From Sulfurimonas sp. (GTDB taxonomy: Bacteria; Campylobacterota; Campylobacteria; Campylobacterales; Sulfurimonadaceae): a stretch of 64,000 nucleotides of DNA. Location of the stretch: positions 2,553,497 through 2,617,496 of the forward strand of contig NZ_CP093396.1 of assembly GCF_029027405.1 (NCBI RefSeq). Reading direction: 5' to 3'. Below are positions 36,035 through 45,396 of this stretch, piece by piece (position 1 is the stretch's first letter; each line of letters starts with the position of its first letter). The notes under the pieces were generated by a model, which was given only the letters and a program-made list of their open reading frames with translations, was not told where the DNA came from and made no database searches. The position numbers were made by a program, and so were the translations under genes.

Positions 36035-38254
36035 TTGAACTTAATTATTGTCGAGTCACCCGCTAAAGCTAGGACTATAAAGAACTTTTTAGGTAAAGGT
36101 TATGAAGTTATAGCTTCTAAAGGTCACATACGAGATTTACCAAAATCAAGATTTGGAATAACAATTGATGAAGATACTAATCATCTTATTCCTGCGTATT
36201 CTGTTGCTAAAGAAAATGCTGCTATTGTAAAAGAGATTAAAGCACTTGCCAAAAAAGCTGATACTATCTATATCGCAACCGATGAGGACCGCGAGGGTGA
36301 AGCTATTGGTTGGCATATAGCTCATGCTATAAAAAAAGATCCTGAGGAACTTCCCCGTATAGTTTTTCATGAAATCACAAAAACAGCTATCAAACATGCA
36401 CTTGATTCTGCTCGTAAGATAGATATGAATATGGTAAATGCTCAACAAGCAAGAAGAATGTTAGACCGCGTTGTTGGTTATAAACTTTCTCCCTTGCTAG
36501 CATCTAAGATTCAAAAAGGTCTTTCAGGTGGTCGTGTTCAATCTTCAACTTTAAAACTTGTAATAGATAGAGAACGAGAGATAAAAGCCTTTGTTCCTGT
36601 TGAGTACTGGTCAATAGATACAATCTTTAAAAAAGACATAGATGCTACTCTCATATCTCACATGGGCGATAAACTTACAAAACTTTCTATAAACAATAAA
36701 GATAATGCAACTCTTATACACAAGAGCATAGATGCTGATTCTTTTAGCATCTCAAAAATAGAAACAAAACAGAGAAAAAGTTCAACTCCTCCCCCATTTA
36801 TGACTTCAACTCTTCAGCAAACTGCTTCATCAAAACTTGGATTTACTCCTAAAAAAACTATGATGGTGGCTCAAGCACTTTATGAAGGTGTAAAAACTCC
36901 AGATGGCACAAGTGGTGTTATCACTTATATGAGAACAGATTCTTTAAACTTGGCAAGCGAAGCTGTTTATGCTGTTCGTGGAATCATTGAAAATCGTTTT
37001 GGAGCTAAGTATCTTCCGCCTGAAGCAAAAACTTATAACAAAAAATCAAAAAACGCACAAGAAGCTCACGAAGCTATCCGTCCAACTATGCTTAACTTTA
37101 CACCAGAAGTTGCCAAAAGTTTTTTAAAAGCTGATGAAATAAAACTTTATCGTTTAATTTATGAAAGATTTATGGCTTGTCAAATGACAGATGCCCTTTT
37201 TGAGCAACAAAGCATAATCTTCAAAGGTAAAGAAAATGAATATAGAGCAAGTGGAAGAAAACTAATTTTTGATGGTTTTTATGCACTTACAGGAACTGAA
37301 GATAAAGATAAACTTCTTCCTCTTTTAAAAGAAGGAGACAAAGCAGACATACAAAGTATCAAACCTGAGCAACACTTTACAGAGCCTCCTCCAAGATATT
37401 CTGAAGCATCTCTTATCAAAAAACTTGAAAGTGAGGGAGTTGGACGACCTTCAACTTACGCTCCAACTATTGCAACACTTAGTGGCCGAACTTATGTGAC
37501 TATCGAGAAAAAACAAATCATTCCAACTGAAATAGCTTTTACAGTAACTGAAATTTTAGAGAAAAATTTTGCAAATATTGTAGATATCTCTTTTACTGCA
37601 AATATGGAAGAAAAACTTGATGAAATTTCAAATGGCAATAGTGACTGGCAAAAACTTTTAAGTGACTTTTATTTTCCATTTATGCAACAAGTTGCAGATG
37701 GTAAAGAAAATATTGTAAGTCTGAAACTTGCAAAACCATTAGGCAGAACTTGTCCAAAATGTGATGAAAATGAACTTCTTCTTCGTTCTGGTCGTTATGG
37801 AAATTTTGTCGCATGTAGTGGTTTTCCAAAATGTAAATATACAGAACAAGTAGATGAAGATGGAAATAAAGTAGAAGTAAAAGTTGAAACATCCGATCAA
37901 ACTTGTGAAAAGTGTGGCAAAGAAATGATTATTAAAAATGGCAGAAATGGCAAGTTCTTAGCGTGTAGCGGCTATCCTGATTGTAAAAACACAAAAAGCA
38001 TCGATATTGAGAGTCAAGTAAGTGAAACTCCTTGTCCTGATTGTGGGGGAGAAATATCTCTTAAAAATTCTAGACGCGGTCCTTTTTGGGGATGTGGGAA
38101 CTATCCTGATTGTAAGTTTATATCAAAGTTTGAACCAACTAGAATCAAGTGTAAAGAAAAAGGCTGTAAAGGTGTTGTTGCTGAGAGAACATACAGAAAT
38201 AAAGATGTTTATGAGTGTGTAAAATGTAAAACTAGGACTCCAAGAGGAGAGTAA
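36035..38254 (+). CDS. topA: DNA topoisomerase I (TTG start)
   Basis: 739 residues starting at TTG with AGGAAA upstream. The Toprim domain (LIIVESPAKARTIKNFLG; ATDEDREGEAIGWH) is followed by the catalytic tyrosine region VITYMRTDSLNLA and the type IA core ending before residue 560. Four C-terminal zinc-ribbon modules follow (CPKCDENELLLRSGRYGNF; CEKCGKEMIIKNGRNGKF; CPDCGGEISLKNSRRGPF; CKEKGC...CVKC). It relaxes negative supercoils in the cytoplasm. It is divergent from flagellin 2, with the sigma28 promoter in the shared intergenic region. No ATG is available near the conserved N-terminus. Confidence 0.95.
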   Translation: MNLIIVESPAKARTIKNFLGKGYEVIASKGHIRDLPKSRFGITIDEDTNHLIPAYSVAKENAAIVKEIKALAKKADTIYIATDEDREGEAIGWHIAHAIKKDPEELPRIVFHEITKTAIKHALDSARKIDMNMVNAQQARRMLDRVVGYKLSPLLASKIQKGLSGGRVQSSTLKLVIDREREIKAFVPVEYWSIDTIFKKDIDATLISHMGDKLTKLSINNKDNATLIHKSIDADSFSISKIETKQRKSSTPPPFMTSTLQQTASSKLGFTPKKTMMVAQALYEGVKTPDGTSGVITYMRTDSLNLASEAVYAVRGIIENRFGAKYLPPEAKTYNKKSKNAQEAHEAIRPTMLNFTPEVAKSFLKADEIKLYRLIYERFMACQMTDALFEQQSIIFKGKENEYRASGRKLIFDGFYALTGTEDKDKLLPLLKEGDKADIQSIKPEQHFTEPPPRYSEASLIKKLESEGVGRPSTYAPTIATLSGRTYVTIEKKQIIPTEIAFTVTEILEKNFANIVDISFTANMEEKLDEISNGNSDWQKLLSDFYFPFMQQVADGKENIVSLKLAKPLGRTCPKCDENELLLRSGRYGNFVACSGFPKCKYTEQVDEDGNKVEVKVETSDQTCEKCGKEMIIKNGRNGKFLACSGYPDCKNTKSIDIESQVSETPCPDCGGEISLKNSRRGPFWGCGNYPDCKFISKFEPTRIKCKEKGCKGVVAERTYRNKDVYECVKCKTRTPRGE

Positions 38255-38257
38255 GTT

Positions 38258-38791
38258 ATGAAGATAGGAATTATTTCAGACACTCATTCTAAAGTAAAAA
38301 TGGCGCAAGATGCTCTAAATTTACTTATAGATAATGGTGCTGAGTTTATTATTCATGCAGGTGATATTGTAGAACTAGATACACTCAACCTACTTAAAAA
38401 CTGTGGACTTAAGTATATAGCAGTGTATGGAAACAATGACGCGCATCTAGCACAGTACCATTCAAAATACAACCTAGTCCAAGAGCCTCATATGTTTAAA
38501 TTAGCCGATACAAAATTTAAACTTATGCATATGCCTTACTATATGTCTCCAGATGCTGATGTTGTTGTATTTGGACATACTCATCAATTTGAAGTAGATT
38601 ATAAAGGTAATGCTCTGTTTATAAACTCTGGTGAAGTATGTGCAAGAAGTAAAAATATATCAGAATGTGCAATGCTTAAAATAACAGATGCTACATTTGA
38701 AGTGATTCATTACACAAAAAAAACTAAAACAAAAAAAGATGAGAAGTTTAAACAACAAACTTTTTCATACAAAAGAAATAATCATGAATAA
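38258..38791 (+). CDS. YfcE/MJ0936-family metallophosphoesterase
   Basis: 177 residues. The metal-binding motifs are in order: GIISDTHSK, HAGDIVE, YGNNDAH, and FGHTHQF near residue 109. The family hydrolyses phosphodiesters with Mn in the cytoplasm. The last 30 residues are lysine-rich. The start is 3 nt after the topA stop and its 3' end overlaps the biotin synthase start by 8 nt, so the three genes may be one operon, with no functional link evident. Confidence 0.88.
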   Translation: MKIGIISDTHSKVKMAQDALNLLIDNGAEFIIHAGDIVELDTLNLLKNCGLKYIAVYGNNDAHLAQYHSKYNLVQEPHMFKLADTKFKLMHMPYYMSPDADVVVFGHTHQFEVDYKGNALFINSGEVCARSKNISECAMLKITDATFEVIHYTKKTKTKKDEKFKQQTFSYKRNNHE

Positions 38792-39629
38792 AGAAATTTT
38801 TTTATGCTCAATATGTAATATAAATAGTGGGACTTGCAAAGAGGACTGCAAATTTTGTTCTCAGAGTGTAAGATATAAAGCAGATATAGAGCGATATAAA
38901 CAAAAAAAAATTGATAATATTTTAAAAGAGGCAAAAACAGCTAGAGATAATGGAGCCTTAGGCTTTTGTTTAGTTACAGCAGATAAAGGTATAAATGACA
39001 AAACCTTAGAATTTGTTTGTACAATCGCTAAACTCTTAACTAAAGAAGTGCCACAACTTAGACTTATTGCTTGTAATGGAACTGCCACTTTAGAGCAACT
39101 TCTAACACTAAAAGCATCTGGCATTAAAGCTTACAATCATAACTTAGAAACAAGTGAAGCGTATTATTCTAAAATCTGTACAACTCACCCATGGAGCGAG
39201 AGATATGAAACTTGCATAAATATAAATAAATCTGGTTTAACTCTTATAACAGGTGGTATTTTTGGTCTTGGAGAGAGCAAAGAAGATAGACTCTCAATGT
39301 TAAAATCTCTAAATTCATTAAATCCAAGTTCGGTTCCTATAAACTTTTATCATCATAATGAAGCTTTAGAGTTATCCTCAAATCCACTTAACATAGATGA
39401 AGCTTTTTCACTTATACAACTAACAAGAGATACCCTCCCAAATGCTCAGAGGATTATGGTGGCTGGTGGAAGAGAATTGATGTTTGGAGATAGACAAAGT
39501 GAGATTTTTTCTCACGGAGCAAACTCTATTGTCATAGGAAACTACTTAACAACAAGTGGTCGAGTAATGAGCAAAGACTTAGATATGTTACAATCACTAA
39601 ATCTAAAGATTGCTAAGACTGTAAAATAA
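38784..39629 (+). CDS. bioB: Biotin synthase BioB, short campylobacterial form
   Basis: About 281 residues from the ATG at 38784; the frame extends upstream into the phosphoesterase gene but homology starts at MNKEIFLCSICNINSG. The radical SAM motif CKEDCKFC is near residues 17-24, and YNHNLETSEAYYSKICTTH is the BioB signature. It inserts sulfur into dethiobiotin to make biotin. It is shorter than the enterobacterial enzyme, as in other Campylobacterota. The overlap with the preceding gene suggests coupling. Confidence 0.9.
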   Translation: MNKEIFLCSICNINSGTCKEDCKFCSQSVRYKADIERYKQKKIDNILKEAKTARDNGALGFCLVTADKGINDKTLEFVCTIAKLLTKEVPQLRLIACNGTATLEQLLTLKASGIKAYNHNLETSEAYYSKICTTHPWSERYETCININKSGLTLITGGIFGLGESKEDRLSMLKSLNSLNPSSVPINFYHHNEALELSSNPLNIDEAFSLIQLTRDTLPNAQRIMVAGGRELMFGDRQSEIFSHGANSIVIGNYLTTSGRVMSKDLDMLQSLNLKIAKTVK

Positions 39630-39641
39630 GGAGTTCATGTT

Positions 39642-40799
39642 ATGAGTGATAATGTTATTTTAATAATTACCATTTCGCTTATAATAATATTCTCTCCTTT
39701 TTTTGCCAAACTATTAAAACTTCCTACTACTCCTATTGAAATTATTTTAGGTTCACTCCTTGGTTACTTTGGTTTTATACATGATGAACATCTTTTTGTT
39801 ATAGTAGCCGAGCTTGGTTTTTTATACTTAATGTTTATTGCTGGTACCGAAATTAACCTCAAAAAAGTTCTTAAAACACCAAAAAAAGTAATGCGAAATG
39901 TAATTTTTTATCTGATAATACTTTATACTTTTTCCATAACCATCTCTATGTATTTAGATCTTAGCAAAATATTCATGGTTCTTCTTCCTCTTATTTCTGT
40001 TGGACTTGTCGCGACTCTCTCAAAAGAGTACGGAAAGACTCCTTGGCTAAATCTCTCTATGACAGCAGGAGGGATAGGAGAAGTTGTTAGCATTGGTCTT
40101 TTAACTCTAACTTCCTCTGCTCTTGATTCTGGGTTTGGTACAAGTTTAGCTCATACTATCTTAGCTCTTATTCTATTTTTATTATTTATGTTTGTGTTGT
40201 TTCGTGCTGTAGAATTACTTTTTTGGTGGTTCCCCTGGGTTTCAACAGCTTTAATGCCTCACGAAGACAACAAAGAGCAAGATATTCGTTTATCTATGGG
40301 AATATTTTTCCTTCTAGTTGGGGCTATGTTATATCTTGGTTTAGAACTCGCCTTTGGAGCTTTTTTAGCTGGTATATTTATTCCAACATTTTTTGAACAT
40401 AAACATGAACTACCTGAAAAACTAGCATCTTATGGTTTTGGTTTTTTAATCCCTATCTTTTTTATCCATATTGGGAGTACATTTAATTTAGAAGCTTTAA
40501 TGATGGAGGGTTTAATCTCAAAAGCTATCATTATTGCTATGTCTATGGTCGCAATGCGTGTTATAGCATCTTTGGTTTTCATAAAAGATATTGGGTTAAC
40601 AGACTCTATACTTATGGGACTATCTCACTCTATGCCTCTAACACTACTTATCGCGATGGCAACTCTAGCATATCATGCATCTAGCATCGACACTCTTCAC
40701 TACTATGCTTTTATCTTAGCGGCTCTATTTCAGGTTATAAGTGTTATGATTGTTATCAAACTCATCAATAATTATAAACTCCAAAAGGAGGAGACATGA
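39642..40799 (+). CDS. Monovalent cation:proton antiporter-2 (Kef/NapA-type) membrane protein
   Basis: 385 residues with about 11-12 hydrophobic segments and the CPA2 pattern: LLKLPTTPIEIILGSLLGYFGF, FLYLMFIAGTEINLKKVL (the acidic transport-site region), and GAFLAGIFIPTFFEH. It exchanges Na+ or K+ for H+ across the inner membrane. There is no C-terminal TrkA domain. It starts 12 nt after bioB and overlaps the next gene by 4 nt. Ion specificity is not evident. Confidence 0.85.
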   Translation: MSDNVILIITISLIIIFSPFFAKLLKLPTTPIEIILGSLLGYFGFIHDEHLFVIVAELGFLYLMFIAGTEINLKKVLKTPKKVMRNVIFYLIILYTFSITISMYLDLSKIFMVLLPLISVGLVATLSKEYGKTPWLNLSMTAGGIGEVVSIGLLTLTSSALDSGFGTSLAHTILALILFLLFMFVLFRAVELLFWWFPWVSTALMPHEDNKEQDIRLSMGIFFLLVGAMLYLGLELAFGAFLAGIFIPTFFEHKHELPEKLASYGFGFLIPIFFIHIGSTFNLEALMMEGLISKAIIIAMSMVAMRVIASLVFIKDIGLTDSILMGLSHSMPLTLLIAMATLAYHASSIDTLHYYAFILAALFQVISVMIVIKLINNYKLQKEET

Positions 40800-41167
40800 G
40801 TCGTTCAGTTTTACTTCAACTTGCTCGCGACTCTATACAAGAAGTTTTAGAAGCTAAAAGAACTATTGATAAAACAAAACTATTAATTACTCATCCTCTT
40901 TTAAATGAAAAAATAGCAACTACTGTAAACCTCTATATAAATAAAGAACTAAGAGGTTCTTCTGACTCAAAAAATGCTACAAGAACTCTCCTTGATGATA
41001 TAGTTCACAATGCAAAAATGTCAGCTTTCCAAGACAAAAACTTCTCTCCAATTACAACAAGTGAATATTTGAATTGTGAGATAGAACTACTTTTAAACAC
41101 GCCAGAAGGGATTTTGAGTGAAAAAGATGCTCCTATATTAAGCACTTTTAAAAAAATTATAACCTAG
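40796..41167 (+). CDS. AMMECR1-like domain protein, short form
   Basis: 123 residues. VLLQLARDSIQEVL, VNLYINKELRG, LLDDIVHNAKMSAFQDKNFSPIT and YLNCEIELLLNTPE align by eye with the AMMECR1 domain (LlxLAR..., LRGCIG, nA..AAF.D.RF.Plt). The family's LRGCIG signature is LRGSSDS here, and the protein is well short of the usual length of about 180 residues. The function of AMMECR1 is not defined. It overlaps the antiporter gene by 4 nt and the convergent panE gene by 11 nt. Confidence 0.55.
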   Translation: MSRSVLLQLARDSIQEVLEAKRTIDKTKLLITHPLLNEKIATTVNLYINKELRGSSDSKNATRTLLDDIVHNAKMSAFQDKNFSPITTSEYLNCEIELLLNTPEGILSEKDAPILSTFKKIIT

Positions 41168-42038
41168 AATTCAACTCTTCATACATCTTATTCATAAGTG
41201 GAGTCTTCACTCCAAAAATTTTAGCTTCATCTACAATGTACTTACTTAAAGTTTCTAACTCTACCTTCTTTTTATTTTTAAAGTCTAGATGCATGGAAGT
41301 AGATGAATCAGAGGGAAGTTTACTTGCTATTTCCAAAGCTTTTTGAACCTCTTCTTGAATGTTAATTTTTTTTGCAAAAGCAACACTCGCTATCTCTTGT
41401 AAAAGTGCTTTTGCCTCATCAAAATGATTTTCATAAATATAAAACATACTCTTATCATAGTAGCTAGTCAATGTCGCAAAAGCAGAAATAAAAATATACT
41501 TTTTCCAGATAGCTTCTTTGATATCTTCAGCTACCTTGGCTCTTAAACCTGCTGTGTCAAATATAGATTTTATTACTTCACCTCCCTTAGCATCTCCCCC
41601 GCAAACAAAAGCAAAAATATTTCCTTTTTTTCGTATAACTCCTGCTGTTTGAATATGAGAAATAATATAAACGCATGAGTCTAAAACAATTGACTTACTC
41701 CATTTTCTTAACTCATCCCCAGACCCAACTCCGTTTGATAGACTAAAAATTATACTCTTAGCATCTATATGATTTTTCATAGCCTCATAGGATTCTTTCA
41801 AGTCATAGCTCTTCACGCAAAAAATGACTACATCAAAATAAGCATCTGTATCTTCTAAACTTTTTGCATCTATAGATGCTATCCACTTTTTTTCATCTTC
41901 AATAATCTGTATACCATCTTTTTTAATTTTCTCTAGATGCGCACCTCTTGCAAAACCAACAACATCTAAAGAGCTTTTTGACAACATTGCACATATATAA
42001 CCGCCTACTCCACCTAAACCTACAATTGCTACTCTCAT
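41157..42038 (-). CDS. panE: 2-Dehydropantoate 2-reductase (ApbA/PanE)
   Basis: 293 residues. MRVAIVGLGGVGGYICAML supplies the NADP-binding GxGxxG; FCVKSYDL and SLSNGVGSGDEL follow, and KKYIFISAFATLTSYY is the helical C-terminal domain with the catalytic lysine region. It reduces ketopantoate to pantoate in the coenzyme A pathway. The 3' end overlaps the AMMECR1-like gene. It is divergent from the methyltransferase gene at 42118 with about 80 bp between starts. ApbA paralogues with other substrates exist, so the exact substrate is not certain. Confidence 0.85.
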   Translation of the reverse strand: MRVAIVGLGGVGGYICAMLSKSSLDVVGFARGAHLEKIKKDGIQIIEDEKKWIASIDAKSLEDTDAYFDVVIFCVKSYDLKESYEAMKNHIDAKSIIFSLSNGVGSGDELRKWSKSIVLDSCVYIISHIQTAGVIRKKGNIFAFVCGGDAKGGEVIKSIFDTAGLRAKVAEDIKEAIWKKYIFISAFATLTSYYDKSMFYIYENHFDEAKALLQEIASVAFAKKINIQEEVQKALEIASKLPSDSSTSMHLDFKNKKKVELETLSKYIVDEAKIFGVKTPLMNKMYEELNSRL

Positions 42039-42117
42039 ATTTTTGCCTTATGAAAAAATTATCTTTAAAATTATATAATGTCTTAGCTAAGTTACAGACC
42101 ATAAAAAAGGAGTCTAG

Positions 42118-42696
42118 ATGCCACGCGTAGATAATAAAAAATTTTACAAATCTGCAATAAATATACATGGCACATCTCCAAAGGGTGTAAACTGGAACTC
42201 TAAAAAATCTCAAAATATAAGATTTAAGATGATACTCCAGATGCTACCTCAAAATCTAAAGGACTCAACTGTTGTAGATGCTGGTTGTGGTTTTGGAGAT
42301 TTTTATACATACGCACTCAAACATCACAAAGAGTTTACTTATATAGGTATAGATTCTCTGAGTGATATGTACTCAATTGCAAGTGAAAAAACAGGCTGTG
42401 AAATCTTAATAGCAGATATTTGTATAGATGCCGTTCCAGATGCAACTTATTATATTTGCAGTGGAGCAATGAATGTTTTAAAGAGGTTTGAAACACATCT
42501 CTTTATTCGAAAATGTTTTGAAGCTTCTAAGAAAGGTTTTGTTTTTAATATCTTACATGGAAATAAAAAAAGTAAAACTTACAACTACTTCACAAAACAA
42601 GATATACAAAGCATAGCAAATGATTTAGGAGTTAAAAAAGTTATCTTTGTCGATGGCTACCTAGATGCAGATATAACAGTAGGTTTTTTTAAATAA
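42118..42696 (+). CDS. Class I SAM-dependent methyltransferase coupled to asnB
   Basis: 192 residues. TVVDAGCGFGDFYTYALKHH is motif I, IGIDSLSDMYSIA motif II, and YICSGAMNVLKRF motif IV. GGAG lies about 6 nt before the ATG. Its stop codon overlaps the third asparagine synthase start by 1 nt. The substrate is unknown. The repeated methyltransferase-asnB order suggests the two products modify the same molecule. Confidence 0.78.
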   Translation: MPRVDNKKFYKSAINIHGTSPKGVNWNSKKSQNIRFKMILQMLPQNLKDSTVVDAGCGFGDFYTYALKHHKEFTYIGIDSLSDMYSIASEKTGCEILIADICIDAVPDATYYICSGAMNVLKRFETHLFIRKCFEASKKGFVFNILHGNKKSKTYNYFTKQDIQSIANDLGVKKVIFVDGYLDADITVGFFK

Positions 42697-44501
42697 TGTG
42701 TGCAATTTTTGGAATTATAGGAGAGTATGATGAGAAAAAGGCAAAAAATGCTCTTACTCTTTTAACACATAGAGGACCTGACAGTTGTACGATTACTCAA
42801 AAACAAAATCTTTTTTTTGCTCACTTAAGACTTGCCATAACAGACTCTAATACTTCTTCAAACAAAGCCTTAGAACATGACAATATTTTTCTATCTTTTA
42901 ATGGAGAAATATATAACTACAAAGAATTAAGAGAACAACTTTCACAAGATTTTGAGTTTAAAACACAAGGAGAAAGTGAAGTTATAATCGCTTCATATCT
43001 TAAATGGGGAACTAGCTTTGTTCAGCATCTAAGAGGTATGTTTGCTATTGCTTTAAAAGATGAAAACACTCTGTATCTCTTTCGTGATAGACTAGGTAAA
43101 AAACCACTTTTTTATCTAGATGCTAAAAGCTTTGTTTTTGCATCTGAGATAAAAGCAATTAAACCTTTTTTACAAAAAACTCAAATGAATGAAGATGCAC
43201 TTTTAAGCTACTTATCTTTTTTAGCACCCTCACCTCCTCATACATTTTTTAAAGGTATCAAAAAGTTAGCTGCTGGAGAGTATTTAACTTATAAAAATGG
43301 AGTTTGCAAAGTACAGAGATATTTTGACCTACTAGATGCTAAACCAAATATCATAACAAACACAGATGAAGCAGTGCATACTTTAGAAAAAGTTTTAAAA
43401 GAATCTATCTCTATGCGACTTGATACAAAAGAGCCTATAGCATCTCTACTCTCAGGTGGCATCGATAGTGCAACTATAAACTACTATGCTTTACAAGAAG
43501 GCTTAAACCTTCAAACATATACCATAGGATATAAAGATTTTGCAAAATATGATGAGAGAGAAAATGCAAAAAAAAGTGCTGAATTTTTAGGTCTTAAAAA
43601 CAAAGCTATTGAAATATCTGGGGAGGATTTTTTTCAAACAAGTGAGCTTGTTTTAGACACTTTGGATGAACCCCTAAATGACCCAGCATCTATACCTTTA
43701 TATCTACTTTTTTCACAAATTAAAAAAGATGGATACAAGGTAGTTTTCAGCGGAGAAGGAAGTGATGAGCTTTTTTTAGGATATCGACAATACTTTGAAT
43801 ACTTAGATATTCAGAGTGCGTCTACACTTAAAAATAAAAACTGGTTAAAAAAATATTTTCGTTCAAACTACTCTAAAAATAGAGAATGGGAACATTACAA
43901 AAGAATCTTTGATGACACTCTACTTTTTCGCACATCAGGAGAAAGTTTTAGTGACCTTCAAAAAAATGCTCTCATGAAAAAAAATATAAAAGATAATCAA
44001 GCACTAAAATATCTAACTAATTATAGAGACAGATTTGAAGCATCTAAGCATTTTGATGAAAGTAGTTGGTACAGTTATATAGATCTAAATCTTTTTCAAG
44101 CAGAGCATTTTTTAACAAAACTAGACCGTGTAAGTATGGCTCACTCTATTGAATCACGAACACCTTTTTTAGACCATAAACTAGCATCTACGGTGTTTAG
44201 TATAGACCCTAAGCTTCGTTATAAAGATGGCGTCACAAAATCACTTTTAAAAGAAATAATGAAACCTCATCTAAATCAAGAGATACTACAAAGAAAGAAA
44301 AAAGGCTTCTCAAACCCCTATATGGAGTATCTTATTAACTCGCAAAAAATATCACTTATAAAAGAAGTCAACCAAGAAACAGGGCTTTTTAAAACAAAAG
44401 AGTTAGATGAGTATATAAACAGCGCCTCAACTGGAGGTTTCAAGCAACATATTTGGGGACTATATGTATTAAGCGTTTGGATAAAAAAGAATCTACTTTA
44501 G
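42696..44501 (+). CDS. asnB: Asparagine synthase-like amidotransferase (third of three)
   Basis: 601 residues. Cys2 glutaminase (MCAIFGI), LLTHRGPDS, FNGEIYNYKEL, then SLLSGGIDSATI (PP-loop) and SGEGSDELFLGYRQYFEY. The SGEGSDE variant matches the second paralogue. It lies away from the flagellar cluster, downstream of its own methyltransferase and convergent with another methyltransferase gene, from which it is separated by 4 nt. Any of the three could serve asparagine supply; no sequence feature here decides which. Confidence 0.86.
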   Translation: MCAIFGIIGEYDEKKAKNALTLLTHRGPDSCTITQKQNLFFAHLRLAITDSNTSSNKALEHDNIFLSFNGEIYNYKELREQLSQDFEFKTQGESEVIIASYLKWGTSFVQHLRGMFAIALKDENTLYLFRDRLGKKPLFYLDAKSFVFASEIKAIKPFLQKTQMNEDALLSYLSFLAPSPPHTFFKGIKKLAAGEYLTYKNGVCKVQRYFDLLDAKPNIITNTDEAVHTLEKVLKESISMRLDTKEPIASLLSGGIDSATINYYALQEGLNLQTYTIGYKDFAKYDERENAKKSAEFLGLKNKAIEISGEDFFQTSELVLDTLDEPLNDPASIPLYLLFSQIKKDGYKVVFSGEGSDELFLGYRQYFEYLDIQSASTLKNKNWLKKYFRSNYSKNREWEHYKRIFDDTLLFRTSGESFSDLQKNALMKKNIKDNQALKYLTNYRDRFEASKHFDESSWYSYIDLNLFQAEHFLTKLDRVSMAHSIESRTPFLDHKLASTVFSIDPKLRYKDGVTKSLLKEIMKPHLNQEILQRKKKGFSNPYMEYLINSQKISLIKEVNQETGLFKTKELDEYINSASTGGFKQHIWGLYVLSVWIKKNLL

Positions 44502-44505
44502 TTTT

Positions 44506-45363
44506 CTAAGTAATCTTTCTAGCCGTTAAGAAAATATAATCTTTTCCTGTAATTACAACTCTGTGCTTTTTTTGTTGAAGATATTTTTTACAAAAGTGTA
44601 TATCTTTTAAAACTAAACTCATCTCATTAAATGCATAATTTGGTGCTTTAGCCCCATATATCATCTCTCCATCTATCCATCTACAATTTGGGAAACCGAG
44701 AATTATTGCTCCATCTTTTTTTAAATGATTTTGATAGATGCTCATAAAAGTGGAGTTAAAATTTATACCTGAACTTTGTAATGTTCCAATAGAAATAATC
44801 AAATCAAATCTGCCTAAATCTAGCTCATCTAAAGTATTAATATCATGGTTAAAAAACTCTACATTTTTATCATCAAAATCATTTTTTGCATACTCTATTG
44901 CAGATGCACAGTTGTCAATGCCAGCAAACTGTTTTTCTTTAAACTCATCAACTTCTAGCATCTCTTTTATAACTTTAAACTCATCGCCTCTATTTACTCC
45001 GAGATTTAAAACTCTTTTTTTATCTTTAATATTTATAAATTTTAAGGCTTCTTGATAGTGGTACAAAAAACTGAATTGTTGTGTTTTATCAATAGAGAAA
45101 AACTCACTATCTGTTCCATATTTTTCTGTACTATTTTGAATTTTGTGAAAAGAGGAATCTCTATCTAATTTGTAGAACCTTAAAATAGTTTTTTTATCTT
45201 CATAGATGGGAGAGAGCATTTTCATAAAAAAAAGTTGTGCTAAATCAACAAAAGCTTTGTAGCCAATAGACTCTATTTCTTCATTTAAAAGTTTTACTTC
45301 TAAAACCTCTTTTGCTTTTAACTTCGAGTTTTTGAATAACTCTAATAACTCTCTAGCTTTCAA
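44506..45363 (-). CDS. SAM-dependent methyltransferase
   Basis: 285 residues. VLNLGVNRGDEFKVIKEML is the motif I region, FAGIDNCASAIEYAK motif II, and FDLIISIGTLQSSGI motif IV, followed by DGAIILGFPNCRW. The first 90 residues are helical and unassigned. The gene is convergent with the third asnB. It resembles methyltransferases that follow tRNA or sugar modification genes, but I cannot name its substrate. Confidence 0.7.
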   Translation of the reverse strand: MKARELLELFKNSKLKAKEVLEVKLLNEEIESIGYKAFVDLAQLFFMKMLSPIYEDKKTILRFYKLDRDSSFHKIQNSTEKYGTDSEFFSIDKTQQFSFLYHYQEALKFINIKDKKRVLNLGVNRGDEFKVIKEMLEVDEFKEKQFAGIDNCASAIEYAKNDFDDKNVEFFNHDINTLDELDLGRFDLIISIGTLQSSGINFNSTFMSIYQNHLKKDGAIILGFPNCRWIDGEMIYGAKAPNYAFNEMSLVLKDIHFCKKYLQQKKHRVVITGKDYIFLTARKIT

Positions 45364-45396
45364 TTTTACCTAAAACCATAAGTTTTTTTGCATCAA

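Noticed and set aside
36146..36448. Minus-strand open frame of 100 codons in topA
   Set aside because: It lies wholly inside the Toprim region of topA and has a composition typical of antisense frames.
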